A stretch of DNA of 64,000 nt. Origin: Arctopsyche grandis (taxonomy: Eukaryota; Arthropoda; Insecta; Trichoptera; Hydropsychidae). Shown piece after piece: positions 8,633 through 19,427 of this stretch. Below the pieces are notes generated by a model. That model was not told where the DNA came from. It searched no databases and saw only the letters and a program-made list of their open reading frames with translations. Positions within the stretch are counted from its first letter, which is position 1; each line of letters begins with the position of its first letter. A program made the translations under genes and the position numbers. Location: positions 32,951,501 to 33,015,500 of the forward strand of contig NC_135359.1 in NCBI RefSeq assembly GCF_051622035.1, given 5' to 3'.

Positions 8633-11600
8633 CTAATTTTTGGAAGCAATTTCGTCTGGCATTTTGGCATTTTCGTTTGAAGTGGAATCTGCCCCGATAC
8701 CCGTTTTCATATTTGCAGATTGAACAGTATGCTTTTTACTGCCTTTCATATAATCGAAGAATATTGTAGTCAGAGCGATATTTGGCGATTCGAACAACAA
8801 AGTCATAACGTACGCCACTATAAAAGTCAACACCATGAAACCCATACTTGAAAATGTCTAAAATCAAATTTATACAGATTAATAATTAAATATAAGCTTA
8901 ACAATTTTAAGGTAACTATTAAAATCTTACAATATCGGGAATTTCAGCTTGATAGGGCTTATCAGAGTACGAAACTAACCAAAATATAACTATCGGATTT
9001 ACTAAATAAGCCAAGAAAGTCAATCGAGACATCGGGATCAAGTATTTGAAACATAAAATATCTTTCAATAATCCTGAAAATCGATTTTTCATTAGAATAA
9101 TGTATACATATTACACAAAAACTATCAATTAATATAATCACCTGCGTTTCCAGTTTCACAGGCGATCACTATCCAAGCAATTCCAATAGCCCATACAATT
9201 CTATATAGTCCTGTAAAAGCTGCACTATAATCCAAGCTAATATTCTTATCATACATTGCAAATATAAGGTATAGATTGAGCAACGGTCCGACAATCCAAA
9301 GCAACCATAGAACGTACTATAAATGTAAGTTATTATCAATTATTAAATTTATAACATTACGTTATCGATTATATTATTTTATACCTTTTTAAGATGCAGC
9401 TTCTTCTTCAAAGTGTAAACAATATAAGCTGTATAAACGCCAATAATATAAGGACCGATTCTAACTAATGGATTGTCATAAAATGCCTCTCTTTTCACGA
9501 AGAGTTGATCAAGGCTAGAAAAATTCATAAAATCACAAATAATACAATCAATTAATAATGTTAGACATAATAAAAAAGTTTATCAATTACGTAGGAATGA
9601 AATTCGTCTCATAGACTGAATTTACGGTGAAACCAATGCATCCCAAAAGGAAAACAGTGAGTAGACTAACTGCAGTTTTGAAATACCTATACAAAAAACG
9701 TATCTCAGTTAGATAATTTCGAACACAAAACGTTATTTTTAATGATATATAAAACATCATACGAACATGGTCGATAATACTAGGCAAAAGCTGGTGATGA
9801 CGAAAGATTGCATATCGTTACTCAAATACCAACTCCACGGTAAGCACATTTCACTCCTTGGGAATAAATTGTTAATGTAGAGGATATTTCGCCACCAGTA
9901 GTTCGGGCAGATTAAATCATTCCTTTCGTTGGACCAAAACGGAGTTTTTCTGAATCTCCATTCAGACATAATAACAGCTATACCCAACGTGATCATATAC
10001 GATGGAGTTATTCTGTAACATATTAACATAAAACGTTATCACAAATTCATTTATAATACTATAACACAACAATAGGAATACAAAACCTTAAAAATCTTTT
10101 AACAACGCTCGATAAAAAAGTATAAGCTCGTTCCGATATATTATGTTTTCTTTTTGATGGACCGTATTGGGTTTGAAAGAACGAATGCGCCAAAGCGAAT
10201 CCACTGGAAATGAACCAAATAATATTACAAGATAATATATAAGGATAAAAACTTTAATATACGCGTAAACCGACCTCATGAAGAAGAATGTATCGACAGC
10301 AAAAGCTGCCGAGGAAAACGGTTGAACGATAAACTCGTCCGATACGTAAAATATCGCTGCCCTGTTGTTGAAAAATTCTTGCATGAATATAATCGTATGA
10401 CCCAGTATAGTATAAAGCATCGAGAAGAATCTGAAAAGTTATAGATCATATTTTAAGAATGTCAAGCAAGTATACTTAAGATATTATTGGAATAAGCGGT
10501 TCAGCAAGAATGTAAGACCATACCTAAACTAAGCTGACCAACGCAGTGATTAAAATCATATTCAAAATTATACTTTGAACTAAGTTATTTTACACCAAAA
10601 AATTACAAAAAAAACAGGTAATCAGAAACATATAAAAATCTTTTCAAACCATGAAGAAGAGATTACTCAAAATTACCACCACGGAAGTGAGACGAAAAAC
10701 TCTAGCATGCATTAAAAATCGGCATTCGAACATGAACAATAAATAATTTTAACAATTTTTTCGTCTAATCTATGTAACATTAGAAGTTAAAATTTAGGCT
10801 TGTGAATGGCGACCTTCAATTTGGTTTTTAAACCCTAATTCTGATAATTGGCAAGACATCTGTATGAGTGATATCTTAAAACACAAGTCAATAATCAGGA
10901 ATGTTTTTGAATTGGTTTTACCTCTTAAATAAAATTCATTTATTTTTTTTGATACAAAAAAATATCAGCTTTTTTCTACTTGACAAATTTATTGTGCCTC
11001 TAATATTTTTTTCTGTTGCCACAGATGGTTGTATTTGTTTTTATTTGATTGAATAAACATTACAAAAACAAAAAAAATAATAATTGACTAATATACCATT
11101 TTTTGCTTGGGCACTATTAGCAATTAACTGTGAGATTTTGGTGTTTTTACTAAAAATCTTTAAAAATGAAATCAAAAAAACACCATTAGACTTTGTACTG
11201 AGGTATATGTAACTCAAAATGTTGTAAATGATATGAGCTATCAACCCTTAAAGGCTTTGCACTTACCTTCCACACACCCTGTGTAACATGTACGATTTGA
11301 TACGAACACAAAGAATGCGTGGATCGAAAAATAATAAACATTAAATAAATACATTTTATATGTAGAATAATATAAATTATCAATATCGTTCAGACGTGCC
11401 GACACGGTGCCCTTCGATTAGTCCTTAAAAAAAGTCTTTCCACTAGTAATGGCGAAAAGTTGAAAATGAAATGATAATACTTGAAGCATTTCATTTACAT
11501 ATTAATTTCAATTATATATTGTATGTTTACAATGAGGAAATAAAAACTTCAAAGTTTCATATAAAATATTTTATTAATCATAATATTTACACATGCAAAT

Positions 11601-14600
11601 TTAATTTAAAAATCACATTACATTGAGTTTCAACATTGTACCATTGAAACTTATCAACATGAGAATAAGTACAGCATTCGAATTACATTACATTATCAAA
11701 AAACATTTCAGTACTATCACATAATCTACGGCGTGGAAGAATGATCCGCTTCTCGTTCCATCTGTTGTATGCGCTTGTGTCGCATCATATTGGAGACGAT
11801 TCCATCGAATGAAGAAGTCTTCTTCTTGGCAGAGCCTCTGAGCGTGTCTTCGCCTTCTCGTCTCATGCGCAGCCGCAGCGAGCCCAAATCCTCCATGAAG
11901 TCGAAATTGGTGTTGGCGGGCATCGGAACCATCTCCATAGGACGCTCGGCCAAGGTCGCCGCACCCGCTGCCTCTCCAGGAGCTCGTCTTCCGGGACTTC
12001 GCCAATCTAAGGTGAGACCGGTTCCACCTCCGGCTGCTGCAGCTTCGATCGCCGCATACAAAGCTTCCAATTCAGGTCCTGGAGGAGTCCATTCTCCTTC
12101 ACCTCGATCACCACCAGATTGGAGTATCTCATCATCAGAACAAGGATATGTCCAATCTTCTGACGCGCTCATGTTTTGACAGCTCTAGTGTTCTACGTTT
12201 GACACTTCGCGCGTGTGCTGCCAGTCGTAAAAAATAGCAACGACGCTACAATTCGCTATGGCAATACTATCAGTATTAAATTTTTTGAATTGATTCAATC
12301 GCGATTTAATTCCAAATTCTTGCTCTCATAAAACATATAAAGTTCTGTTTGATGAACGAAACTTGAGTATACGTGTGTTTTGACAAAATCGAATTTAATT
12401 CAAGTCAATTCAATCGACGTCAAAAGGGTAACGTTTGCAACGGTTCAGTGATTATTTCGCACAAAGCGATCTCGCGCACGTCAAAATGTTGATGTGAAAA
12501 AACCTTGATGTGAAACTGAACATCATACAATATTTAGTGTATAGATTTAATGAACCATATGTCGAAATTTGTAAGAAGTTTTCGACTTTTCTCTTTCAGT
12601 GTCTCTTTTCTATCACTTCTTCTTGAACTGAGCATGCAACGTTCCATGCCTATTTGATTGGTAATTCATATATTCATAAATACATATATCAATGCCTTGG
12701 TGCACAGATATTGTATGTTCATTTTTGAATTTGTATCAAATTTTAAGTTTGTGGATGCTGAAATAATTCAGGTTTTCGTTTCAATGTAATTTATGTATTT
12801 GAAAATGATTTCGTCTGGAATTTTGGTCGCTGTATTTAAAGTTATTTTTCTGACTCTTCTTATTATACTGAGCATGCAACGTTCCATACCCATTTGATTG
12901 ATAATTCATAAATACATATCAATGGCTTCGTGCACAGATATTGCATGTTCATTTCTGATTTTGTATCAAATTTTAAGTTTGTAGATGCTATGAATAATTC
13001 AGGTTTTTCCTTTCAAGTTAATTTATGTATGTGAAATCGAGATCGTCTGGTATTATTATTTTTTTTTTAATTGATTCAATCACGATTTAATTACAAAACT
13101 TTACTCTCATAAAACATATAAGTTTTATTCAATGAACGGAACTTAAGTATACGTGTGTTTTGACAAAATCGAATTTAATTCAATCAACGTAAAAAGTGTA
13201 ACATTTGCAACGGTTTGGTGATTATTCCGCAACAAGTGATCTCGCGCACGTCGCTAAAATCTCGATCACGGTACATCTGGCACCCAAAAGTTCCATTAAC
13301 GCGAACTATCATACTAACGAGAATTCGAGTTCATGATATTCCGTATTCGCGATTTTCATGGCAACGATTGTTGTGCGCGCTATCACAATGTGCGAAATAA
13401 TCCGTTTACCGTTTGCAACACGTTGTTTATAAATCAACATCACCTATCTATTAGCTTACCTTATGCCATGTATGACCATTATCGAATCCGATGGAATCTT
13501 TGTGGAAAAAATAACTATATTACTTTTGTACAAGCTGAAACATCGGAGAATTCTATAGCCCAAACTGATATCAATCGGCTTATACTCTTCATGTTTCTTC
13601 ATTTGATCAGTTTGCATGCAAATATTCTTCGCATCTGAAAGCATCAAAATCATTATATACATAAACGTGAAATATGAATACATATGTACACTCGACCGAG
13701 TATGCAAACCTTTAACGCCATAGTTCGTGCAATTTTCTTCACTCTCTTTGACATTGTTGTTAATGCAAATAGCCGACTTGCGCAACTTTACCATTGGTTG
13801 ATAATATTTGAGGTCAAACACTGTGCCTATGAAGCAAGCTGTAATGGCCGCTACGAAAATTAGCCTGAAAATATATGCAAACATGTTTATGTATAACATA
13901 AAAATGAACCGTTTGAAACTATTATTATATTCTTTTTGCATAGGCAAATCACCCGATTAAGATCGTTTTGAATTGCCACAACCATGAGAAGTCATCGACG
14001 AGCTTTTTAACATCCTCCATTCTGTACGTTGTATTATATATGCTCTGGTGTAACAACATTTTGGAATCAAAATATTTCTGCAAAAGCGATGTCAACTCGG
14101 GTCCCTCGCAAGATTTGGGCAAACACAAGCCCAGAGTTATCCTAAACTGAAAGTCATCATAGGTTATTATGAAAAACATATATTTCAGTTTCAAATTACA
14201 TGGTAAACGGATTATTGCGCACATTGCGATCGCGCGCACAATCGATGGCACAAAAATCGCGAATACGGAATATCTAGCACTCTAGTTCTGGCTGATTAAG
14301 TTTTTGGGTGCGAGATGTTCCGTGATCGAGATTTAATCAACGTGCGCGAGATCGCTTTTTGCGGAATAATCACCAAAGCAAATTACATACATCAGCAGAC
14401 AATGGCGGGAAAAATACTCGATATCAACAATTAAGCCTATATATAATATATGGTGACCATATTTCCCATGACTTTAAACTTATATTTTTTTTTTCAGAAT
14501 GTACATATAATTCTTGTGTACAAGGAAAACAGAAACGAGATTAAAAACAATACAAAATGTTCATGCACCGCAGGCTGATTTTTTTTCTTCAAAAAAACGT

Positions 14601-17600
14601 GTAATATTAACAAATAAAATAACTATACATTTTCCAAAAAGATATTCTCGGTTTCTTTTAATTCAAAAATTTTAATTTTTGTGGTAACGATTGTCGTGCG
14701 CACGATCGGAATTTGCGCAATAGTCCGTTTACCCTAATATTTATATATACGTAGGTGCAAGCGGTTCTTTATATGAAAATGCATATGAAAAGTGTCTGAA
14801 TTCATATGTATTATAAAAAAACTGACTAATTTTTAAATTGGTAGAATATACAAGCGTATTTTAATTTATTAGTGTGCTATATTTGTATAGGTATTTCGAA
14901 AGACGAATTCGGCGATGCAACGAGAAATTTATTGTTTGATTCACTATTGACCCTGACCGATTCTTATTAAAAAAAATTAAGTTTACATTTAAGCAGTGAT
15001 GGCCAACCGGTATCCGTAAGCTCATTGTTACGAAAAAGGAATTATTTCTACGACTATTTTTAATTGCTAAACAACCCTGAAAAAATGGCGGAAAAAAGTG
15101 TTACATATTTGAAATTTTCTGCTCTGATTGAGATTGATTTTTCATATTAAATGGAATAAAAAATGTTAAACGTATTGCAATTAAATCTTTATCTAATATA
15201 TATAAACTACAAATATTTCCCAAATAAAAAAAAATTGGCCACTCGAATTTAAATACGTAATTTTCTAAGAAGTCTTTGATGCGTTGTGATTTTGTCAAAT
15301 GTCAACCGCACATTTTTTTCTAAAACAGTGCAATATTTGCAATTGCAATTTAAATTTTTCGGAAATCGCATCCGTCCAAAAGTAATTTTACTATAACTCA
15401 CATTTGCAAATATGTATATACAGTCGATGAATTAACATACGTATATTTTATATATTTGTATTTGGAATTTCGTAGTTGACATTTATGTATGTACATATAT
15501 TAAATTTTACATATTCAAACCTTATAAATTTCTATTATTTAAAATTATTATATTCAATTAATTTAAAACAAAACACATGAAATCGTTTATTTAATGAAGA
15601 TTATTTTGTTTTAGAATAAATAACATTTCGACACGAAAAATTGTTCAGAGACGAGATATGACTTTTCTTATAGATCTATGCCCAGTGAACACGAATCTGG
15701 TAATAAAAAATGTTGATTGGCTCGAGTTTTTTAAATCGCGCGATTTTTCTATATCTTGGTGTTGTTCGGTCGATGTCTCAAAATCTCTTAATTTCCTGTT
15801 CAAAATGAATATTGGAATCTATAGTCGGGTATTTTATCTTTCATTTGTAGTACTTTTCAACTTTCAAATCTCTTTAAGTAGTCGTCCAGTTTAAATCAAA
15901 AGTCAAAAGTACGTATTTTCACTTGGAATTTTTTCCCACTGTTAATACTATTTTATATTGAGTATTTTCTATTGAAAAATATATTTATTGGGATAGTGTT
16001 CTGGCCACACTATTTTTTTGTCTTCGTTTAAAAGGGTTAATTGGAAGTGTGCTGAATTTTAAATCGGTAAAATTTCGAGCTAAAAGCTCGTACTATTATT
16101 TACTCGTATTTAAACGAATCTGAATTGAAATAATAGGGATAATATATTGAATTGTCTTTATATGAGAATTAAATAAAATTCCACTCAATATTTTAGGATT
16201 TTACATAGTAATTATATTTTTAGCTCATTCTACATATCTACATATGTACATATTTAAATTTTAAAACTTGTATTCTACTTATAAGAACATAAAAAATAAT
16301 CTATTGTGATTGTTCATTTGGATTTAAAATAAAACATTAATCAAATCCAATAGATGATAAATTATTAAATTGCTATCAGTTAGTAGTGAACGGGAGTACC
16401 ATTAAGAGGGCTGGACCCCAGCGCCTTGTCCATACAAACGTATTAGACTTTTCCCTTCCTCAATTATGGCACTAGATAAATTATTTTTTTAATATGCTAT
16501 GTGTATCAACCATAGGCATGTTTCTATTTTTTTAATTTTTTTGATTAATCAAAAAATCAAAAATCAATTAATCAAAAAAATAAAAAAAATAGAAACATGC
16601 CTATGGTGAATATCGATAGCATATTAAAAAATAATTGCTCTAGTGCCATAATTGAGGAAGGGAGAAGTCTAATACGTTTGTATGGACAAGGCGCTGGGGT
16701 CCAGCCCCCTTAAGAGGGCTGGACAGCAGCGCCTTGTCCATACAAACGTACTATACTTCTCCCTACCTCAATTATGGCACTAGAGAAATTATTTTTTAAT
16801 ATGCTATGGATATCCACCATTGGGGTGCATCTATCGTTTTATTTTTTTGATTAATTATTTTTTATAGGAGCCAGGAGCCGCCAAACATCTATAAAATCGC
16901 CTCTTTTTTACACCCACGAAAAGAGTCTAGCGTGGTTATTTAACGGTCGATTTTAAAAAAAATACGCCGATAGATGCACAGAAAATATCTTTCTCATACC
17001 GATGATGAAATTTTTTTTAAAATTGGTCCAGTTTTGGAGGAGAAAATAGTAGAATACGAAACCTCGATTTTGTCAATTTAAAACACGTTTTATCTGGTCG
17101 AAGCGCAACTGTCGCATTCACTCAATATATATATTGTCGTATTCACTCAATATAGACATACACTCAATATATATATCGAAGAAAGGAACGGTAACAAAAT
17201 TAAGGTTTCGGGTGTACAGCCCTCTTAATAGTACAAAATATATTTAATGATATAAAGTTCTTATTTTTCATTCAAACGTTAAACCCCAAGTAGAACAACT
17301 TTAGTATTTACCTTGCATTTCGTGTAGACTTTATCGAAATCATTGAACAGTAATCCTAATCGACAATTTCTGAATGCATTAAATATATTATTTACACCTT
17401 AATTCTAAATAGATTCTCAGAATCGACTTGCATATAAAACCAACTAAATTACGTAAAGATATTCAAGGTGTAATGTGACGGTGAAAGTGGTTCGTTATAA
17501 ATACTCACCTTGACAATGTGCTCAATTTTTTCACGTAACTCAAATCACTATAATCTTTTGATTCATTGTATATAATTAATAAACAAAATTCTATTGCCAT

Positions 17601-19427
17601 TTTTTTATGTGAACCTATAACATAATTTTGCTTACCTCGTTCTCCATGTGGGTGATGCTTTGAATGTCAGAACTGTGCTGGAAGTAAGCAGCGAAGTAAG
17701 CTATCGGAAACGGGGGCAGATCTTTGGCAGTTTCCACTGTTATTGGACCCAATACAGGACTTACAGGAAGATTCTTGAGAATTCCTGTCGCTTTGCATTG
17801 TCTCTGACTTCCCAGCCAATAAGTACCACCCCAAACCAGACCTCCGTTTGGCATTCCTGACGCGTCCATCACTGAAAACCACACATTGTAAATTACATAA
17901 TTTCGCATACTTAGTGTCGTGTCATGTGGATATATTTTGCACGCTTAACAATTAAAAAAAATTAAAATGCCGGAAAAGAAAGTTATGAAAACACTGATTT
18001 ATGTATAAACTTGAACATGACCATGAAGTCAAGATGAAATGACAATTTCAGCTCAAAAAAAAGCCTGCTCCTTGAGCTGTCATCATAGAAAATATGTTTG
18101 GCAAATAAAATTCAATCAATTCCTGGATACGTGGCCGAATCCAATGACGATTATGCTCAAAGATTATTTGACTGTAATTTAACGTATATTATATTTTATT
18201 TTATTTTATTTTACAAAGATTTATACCAGGAAGGCCCAATGCGCCTTCCTAGACAATTAATTTCAAACCGTTATCAATCACTGTCAAGTTTATATCAATA
18301 CAAGGACAAAATATCACCGAAAACACTCCAGGGGGTGACTTTTGGGTCTGCGTGCCTCAGGGATGGCTAGGCATGCTTGGGTTATTTTGCATGCTAAAAG
18401 TATCTTAAAAAACACGTGCTGCGTGCTTCTCTGTGTGTTTTCGCCCTTATTCAGGGTCGTTGTTGTTTACGTACATATTTTATTTTATTTTTATTTTATA
18501 CATAGATATATACCTGGAAGGCCTGACAGGTAGACTCCAATGCACCTTCCTATTACAATTAATTACAAACATTGCCGCATTTTTATTACAAAAATCGCTG
18601 TATTTCGAGAGGTTGGAGAACACGAGATTAATAATTAATTAATCCATAGAGACATTTATGGATTTAAACTTGTACATATTGAACATAAACCAAATTCAGA
18701 TATTTGTGACTTAGCGGGTAGGGTGGATTTTGCCACTTTGATGGAGGAACCGTTTCAACAATGAAATCATATAAATTGGCAAACTCATATGTTATAAGAA
18801 ACAATCGACTTGGAGTTTCAAATATCCAAGTCTGACCAGCAGTATTAAAGATTAACACGGGATCGAACCCGGAAACCTATCTTTGCTAAACATAAACGCT
18901 ACCACCGAGCCACACTACTGGCTAATGAAGTTTTAAAATAATTCTTGAAAAGATAGTAAAATTGTGAAGCTTCAATCCCCCATTTGAAATAAAATCTGAA
19001 AAGTATTTACATCTATAATAAAAAAAAGTCAATTCAAGATATTTGGCAGATGCCTATCATATAAACAATTCAACCTTATATGAGTTGTTTAATGTAGTTA
19101 TATCGCCGATGATCACCATTTGAAATGCCAGTAGGGCTGACTTGGTTGCTTCGAGCGACATTATTTATTGGTTAGAGTGAAACTAAAGTCTATTCTTCAC
19201 TTACTTTTAATAGCCCATCTGCTCCTGTTGACGACTTCCTCCGCCATCTTGGCCAGTTGCTTCCCACAAGGAGTCCTCGAGGGTTCTTCGAGAGCTGTAG
19301 CAGCTAATCCATAGAATACGGACTGTCGCATCAAATGCTGATCGACATAGCTCTTTAAGCCGTCGTCTGTTGCCGCCATTGTCACTCCAAGCAAGACTAC
19401 CAATGCTCTTATCGCAAATTCGGCCAT
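8633..19427 (-). CDS. NRF-6-like multi-pass membrane acyltransferase (gene C), complete, 13 exons
   Basis: Coding exons: 19427-19205, 17871-17636, 14146-13953, 13864-13710, 13634-13460, 10430-10275, 10203-10087, 10012-9767, 9686-9591, 9514-9385, 9316-9142, 9073-8931, 8857-8633. Phases join exactly to give 756 residues. Residues 1-20 look like a signal peptide; about 20-215 form the NRF extracellular domain (RWAIK, DASGMPNGG, LPPFPIAYFAAYF at 126-138, TLGLCLPKSC at 157-166). After a membrane segment near 220-235 the acyltransferase-3 domain begins with MVIHGIRFFSMLYTILGHT; His339 is the family histidine. Later hallmarks: CPNYWWRNILYINN, EMCLPWSWYLSNDMQ (to 487), RIGPYIIG, WAIGIAWIVIACETGNAG, MSRLTFLAYLVNP and a C-terminal membrane segment. 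The donor of exon 8 (AT|GTTCGT) is weak but is the only GT that preserves both the SWYLSNDMQ motif and the frame. Substrate and tissue are unknown; family members act in lipid or xenobiotic handling at membranes. Confidence 0.92.
11280..11420. repeat. Dispersed repeat R5, copy 1
   Basis: Contains ATGCGTGGATCGAAAAATAA and AGAATAATATAAATTATCAA; a diverged copy lies at 33855-33975. Family not recognised. It lies in intron 5 of NRF gene C. Confidence 0.6.
11570..11575 (-). terminator. Polyadenylation signal of PAGR1
   Basis: AATAAA on the minus strand about 150 bases after the PAGR1 stop codon. Confidence 0.55.
11726..12172 (-). CDS. PAGR1: PAXIP1-associated glutamate-rich protein 1 (PA1) homologue
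   Basis: Single-exon frame of 148 residues. The N-terminus SEDWTYPCSDDEI (residues 4-16) followed by EWTPPGPELEALY matches the conserved SEDW..PCSDEE / W.PP..E...LY core of vertebrate PAGR1. The C-terminus FDGIVSNMMRHKRIQQME (122 onwards) matches its LDKVLSDMKRHKKLEEQ-type segment, and NFDFMED matches the FDF.D segment between. The protein is shorter than human PAGR1 (254 residues) because the acidic N-terminal extension is absent; an Ala/Gly-rich linker replaces the middle. In vertebrates PAGR1 is a subunit of the MLL3/MLL4 histone H3K4 methyltransferase complexes. The gene is much more GC-rich than its surroundings and lies inside intron 5 of NRF gene C on the same strand. No intron seen; start chosen at the conserved N-terminus. 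Confidence 0.85.
   Translation of the reverse strand: MSASEDWTYPCSDDEILQSGGDRGEGEWTPPGPELEALYAAIEAAAAGGGTGLTLDWRSPGRRAPGEAAGAATLAERPMEMVPMPANTNFDFMEDLGSLRLRMRREGEDTLRGSAKKKTSSFDGIVSNMMRHKRIQQMEREADHSSTP
12286..12490. repeat. Duplicated segment with partial family-F MITE end
   Basis: Segment ATTGATTCAATCGCGATTTA ... GTATACGTGTGTTTTGACAA recurs at 13068-13211. Each copy runs into a family-F terminus (GGTTCAGTGATTA here at 12439; GGTTTGGTGATTA at 13212). Two R1 copies lie between them, so this stretch of gene C intron 5 arose by local duplication. Confidence 0.75.
12524..13050. repeat. Dispersed repeat R1, copies 2 and 3 in tandem
   Basis: 12524-12850 matches 5408-5740 closely; 12856-13050 is a shorter, more diverged copy of the same sequence (GAGCATGCAACGTTCCATACC). 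They lie within intron 5 of gene C. Confidence 0.8.
13212..13410. mobile_element. Family-F MITE, copy in gene C intron 5
   Basis: Begins GGTTTGGTGATTATTCCGC and ends AATAATCCGTTTACC. The interior (TCTGGCACCCAAAAGTTCC, CGTATTCGCGATTTTCATGG) is shared with copies at 14202-14379, 22518-22721, 36744-36971 and 51342-51545. The imperfect ends share the GGT..CGG..TA pattern. It ends 50 bases from exon 5 of gene C. Confidence 0.75.
14202..14379. mobile_element. Family-F MITE, copy in gene C intron 2
   Basis: Begins GGTAAACGGATTATTGCGC; contains AAAAATCGCGAATACGGAA and ends ATAATCACCAAAGC. Reverse orientation relative to 13212-13410. A further terminal fragment lies at about 14689-14739. Confidence 0.7.
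14380..15600. other. Gene C intron 2, AT-rich part
   Basis: Apart from the MITE fragment near 14689-14739 I see no exon, RNA gene or recognisable repeat. Several short open frames are low-complexity and AT-driven. Confidence 0.5.
15612..15985. repeat. Dispersed repeat R2, uninterrupted copy
   Basis: Shares GAGACGAGATATGACTTTT, AAAAAATGTTGATTGGCTCG and TTGGTGTTGTTCGGTCGATG with 60118-60920. At the position corresponding to about 15947 the second copy carries an LTR insertion, so this copy is the empty site. It contains a 78-codon open frame without recognisable similarity, probably chance. Confidence 0.8.
16402..16713. mobile_element. Fold-back TTAA element
   Basis: 312 bases with TTAA at both ends. 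The two halves are reverse complements over about 150 bases: TTAAGAGGGCTGGACCCCAG ... CTGGGGTCCAGCCCCCTTAA, with a short AT-rich loop near 16555. The arms derive from the left end of the 520-bp element that follows, with which it shares the TTAA at 16710-16713. Confidence 0.85.
16710..17228 (+). mobile_element. TTAA-flanked 520-bp element, copy 1
   Basis: Ends TTAAGAGGGCTGGACAGCAG and GGGTGTACAGCCCTCTTAA, with short inverted termini GAGGGCTG. Copies of almost the same sequence lie at 29100-29628 (reverse) and 32915-33444. The TTAA target fits piggyBac-type transposition, but there is no coding capacity. It lies in intron 2 of NRF gene C. Confidence 0.85.
18185..18300 (-). mobile_element. SINE tail fragment
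   Basis: ATTTTATTTTATTTTATTTT run followed by ACCAGGAAGGCCCAATGCGCC, the hairpin-type 3' tail of the SINE family in reverse orientation; the head is missing. Confidence 0.6.
18315..18445. repeat. Dispersed repeat R6, copy 1
   Basis: Contains ACTCCAGGGGGTGACTTTTG and AAAGTATCTTAAAAAACACG; the reverse-complement copy lies at about 47655-47800. Family unknown. Confidence 0.65.
18486..18924 (-). mobile_element. tRNA-derived SINE
   Basis: Minus-strand tRNA-like head near 18924-18845 with A-box TGGCTCGGTGGTAG and B-box GGGTTCGATCCC. The body has GTTTGCCAATTTATATGATT, and the 3' end is the hairpin tail (ACCTGTCAGGCCTTCCAGGT) plus AAATAAAATAAA. Confidence 0.8.

Noticed and set aside
11688-12005. 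Second minus-strand open frame overlapping PAGR1
   Set aside because: Other-frame shadow of the same GC-rich exon, with Arg/Gly-rich low-complexity translation.
11769-12179. 136-codon plus-strand open frame opposite PAGR1
   Set aside because: It is the antisense shadow of a GC-rich gene; the minus-strand frame has family motifs and this one has none.
15658-15894. 78-codon open frame
   Set aside because: Lies in dispersed repeat R2; the second copy at 60118 has frame-breaking differences, so coding is unlikely.
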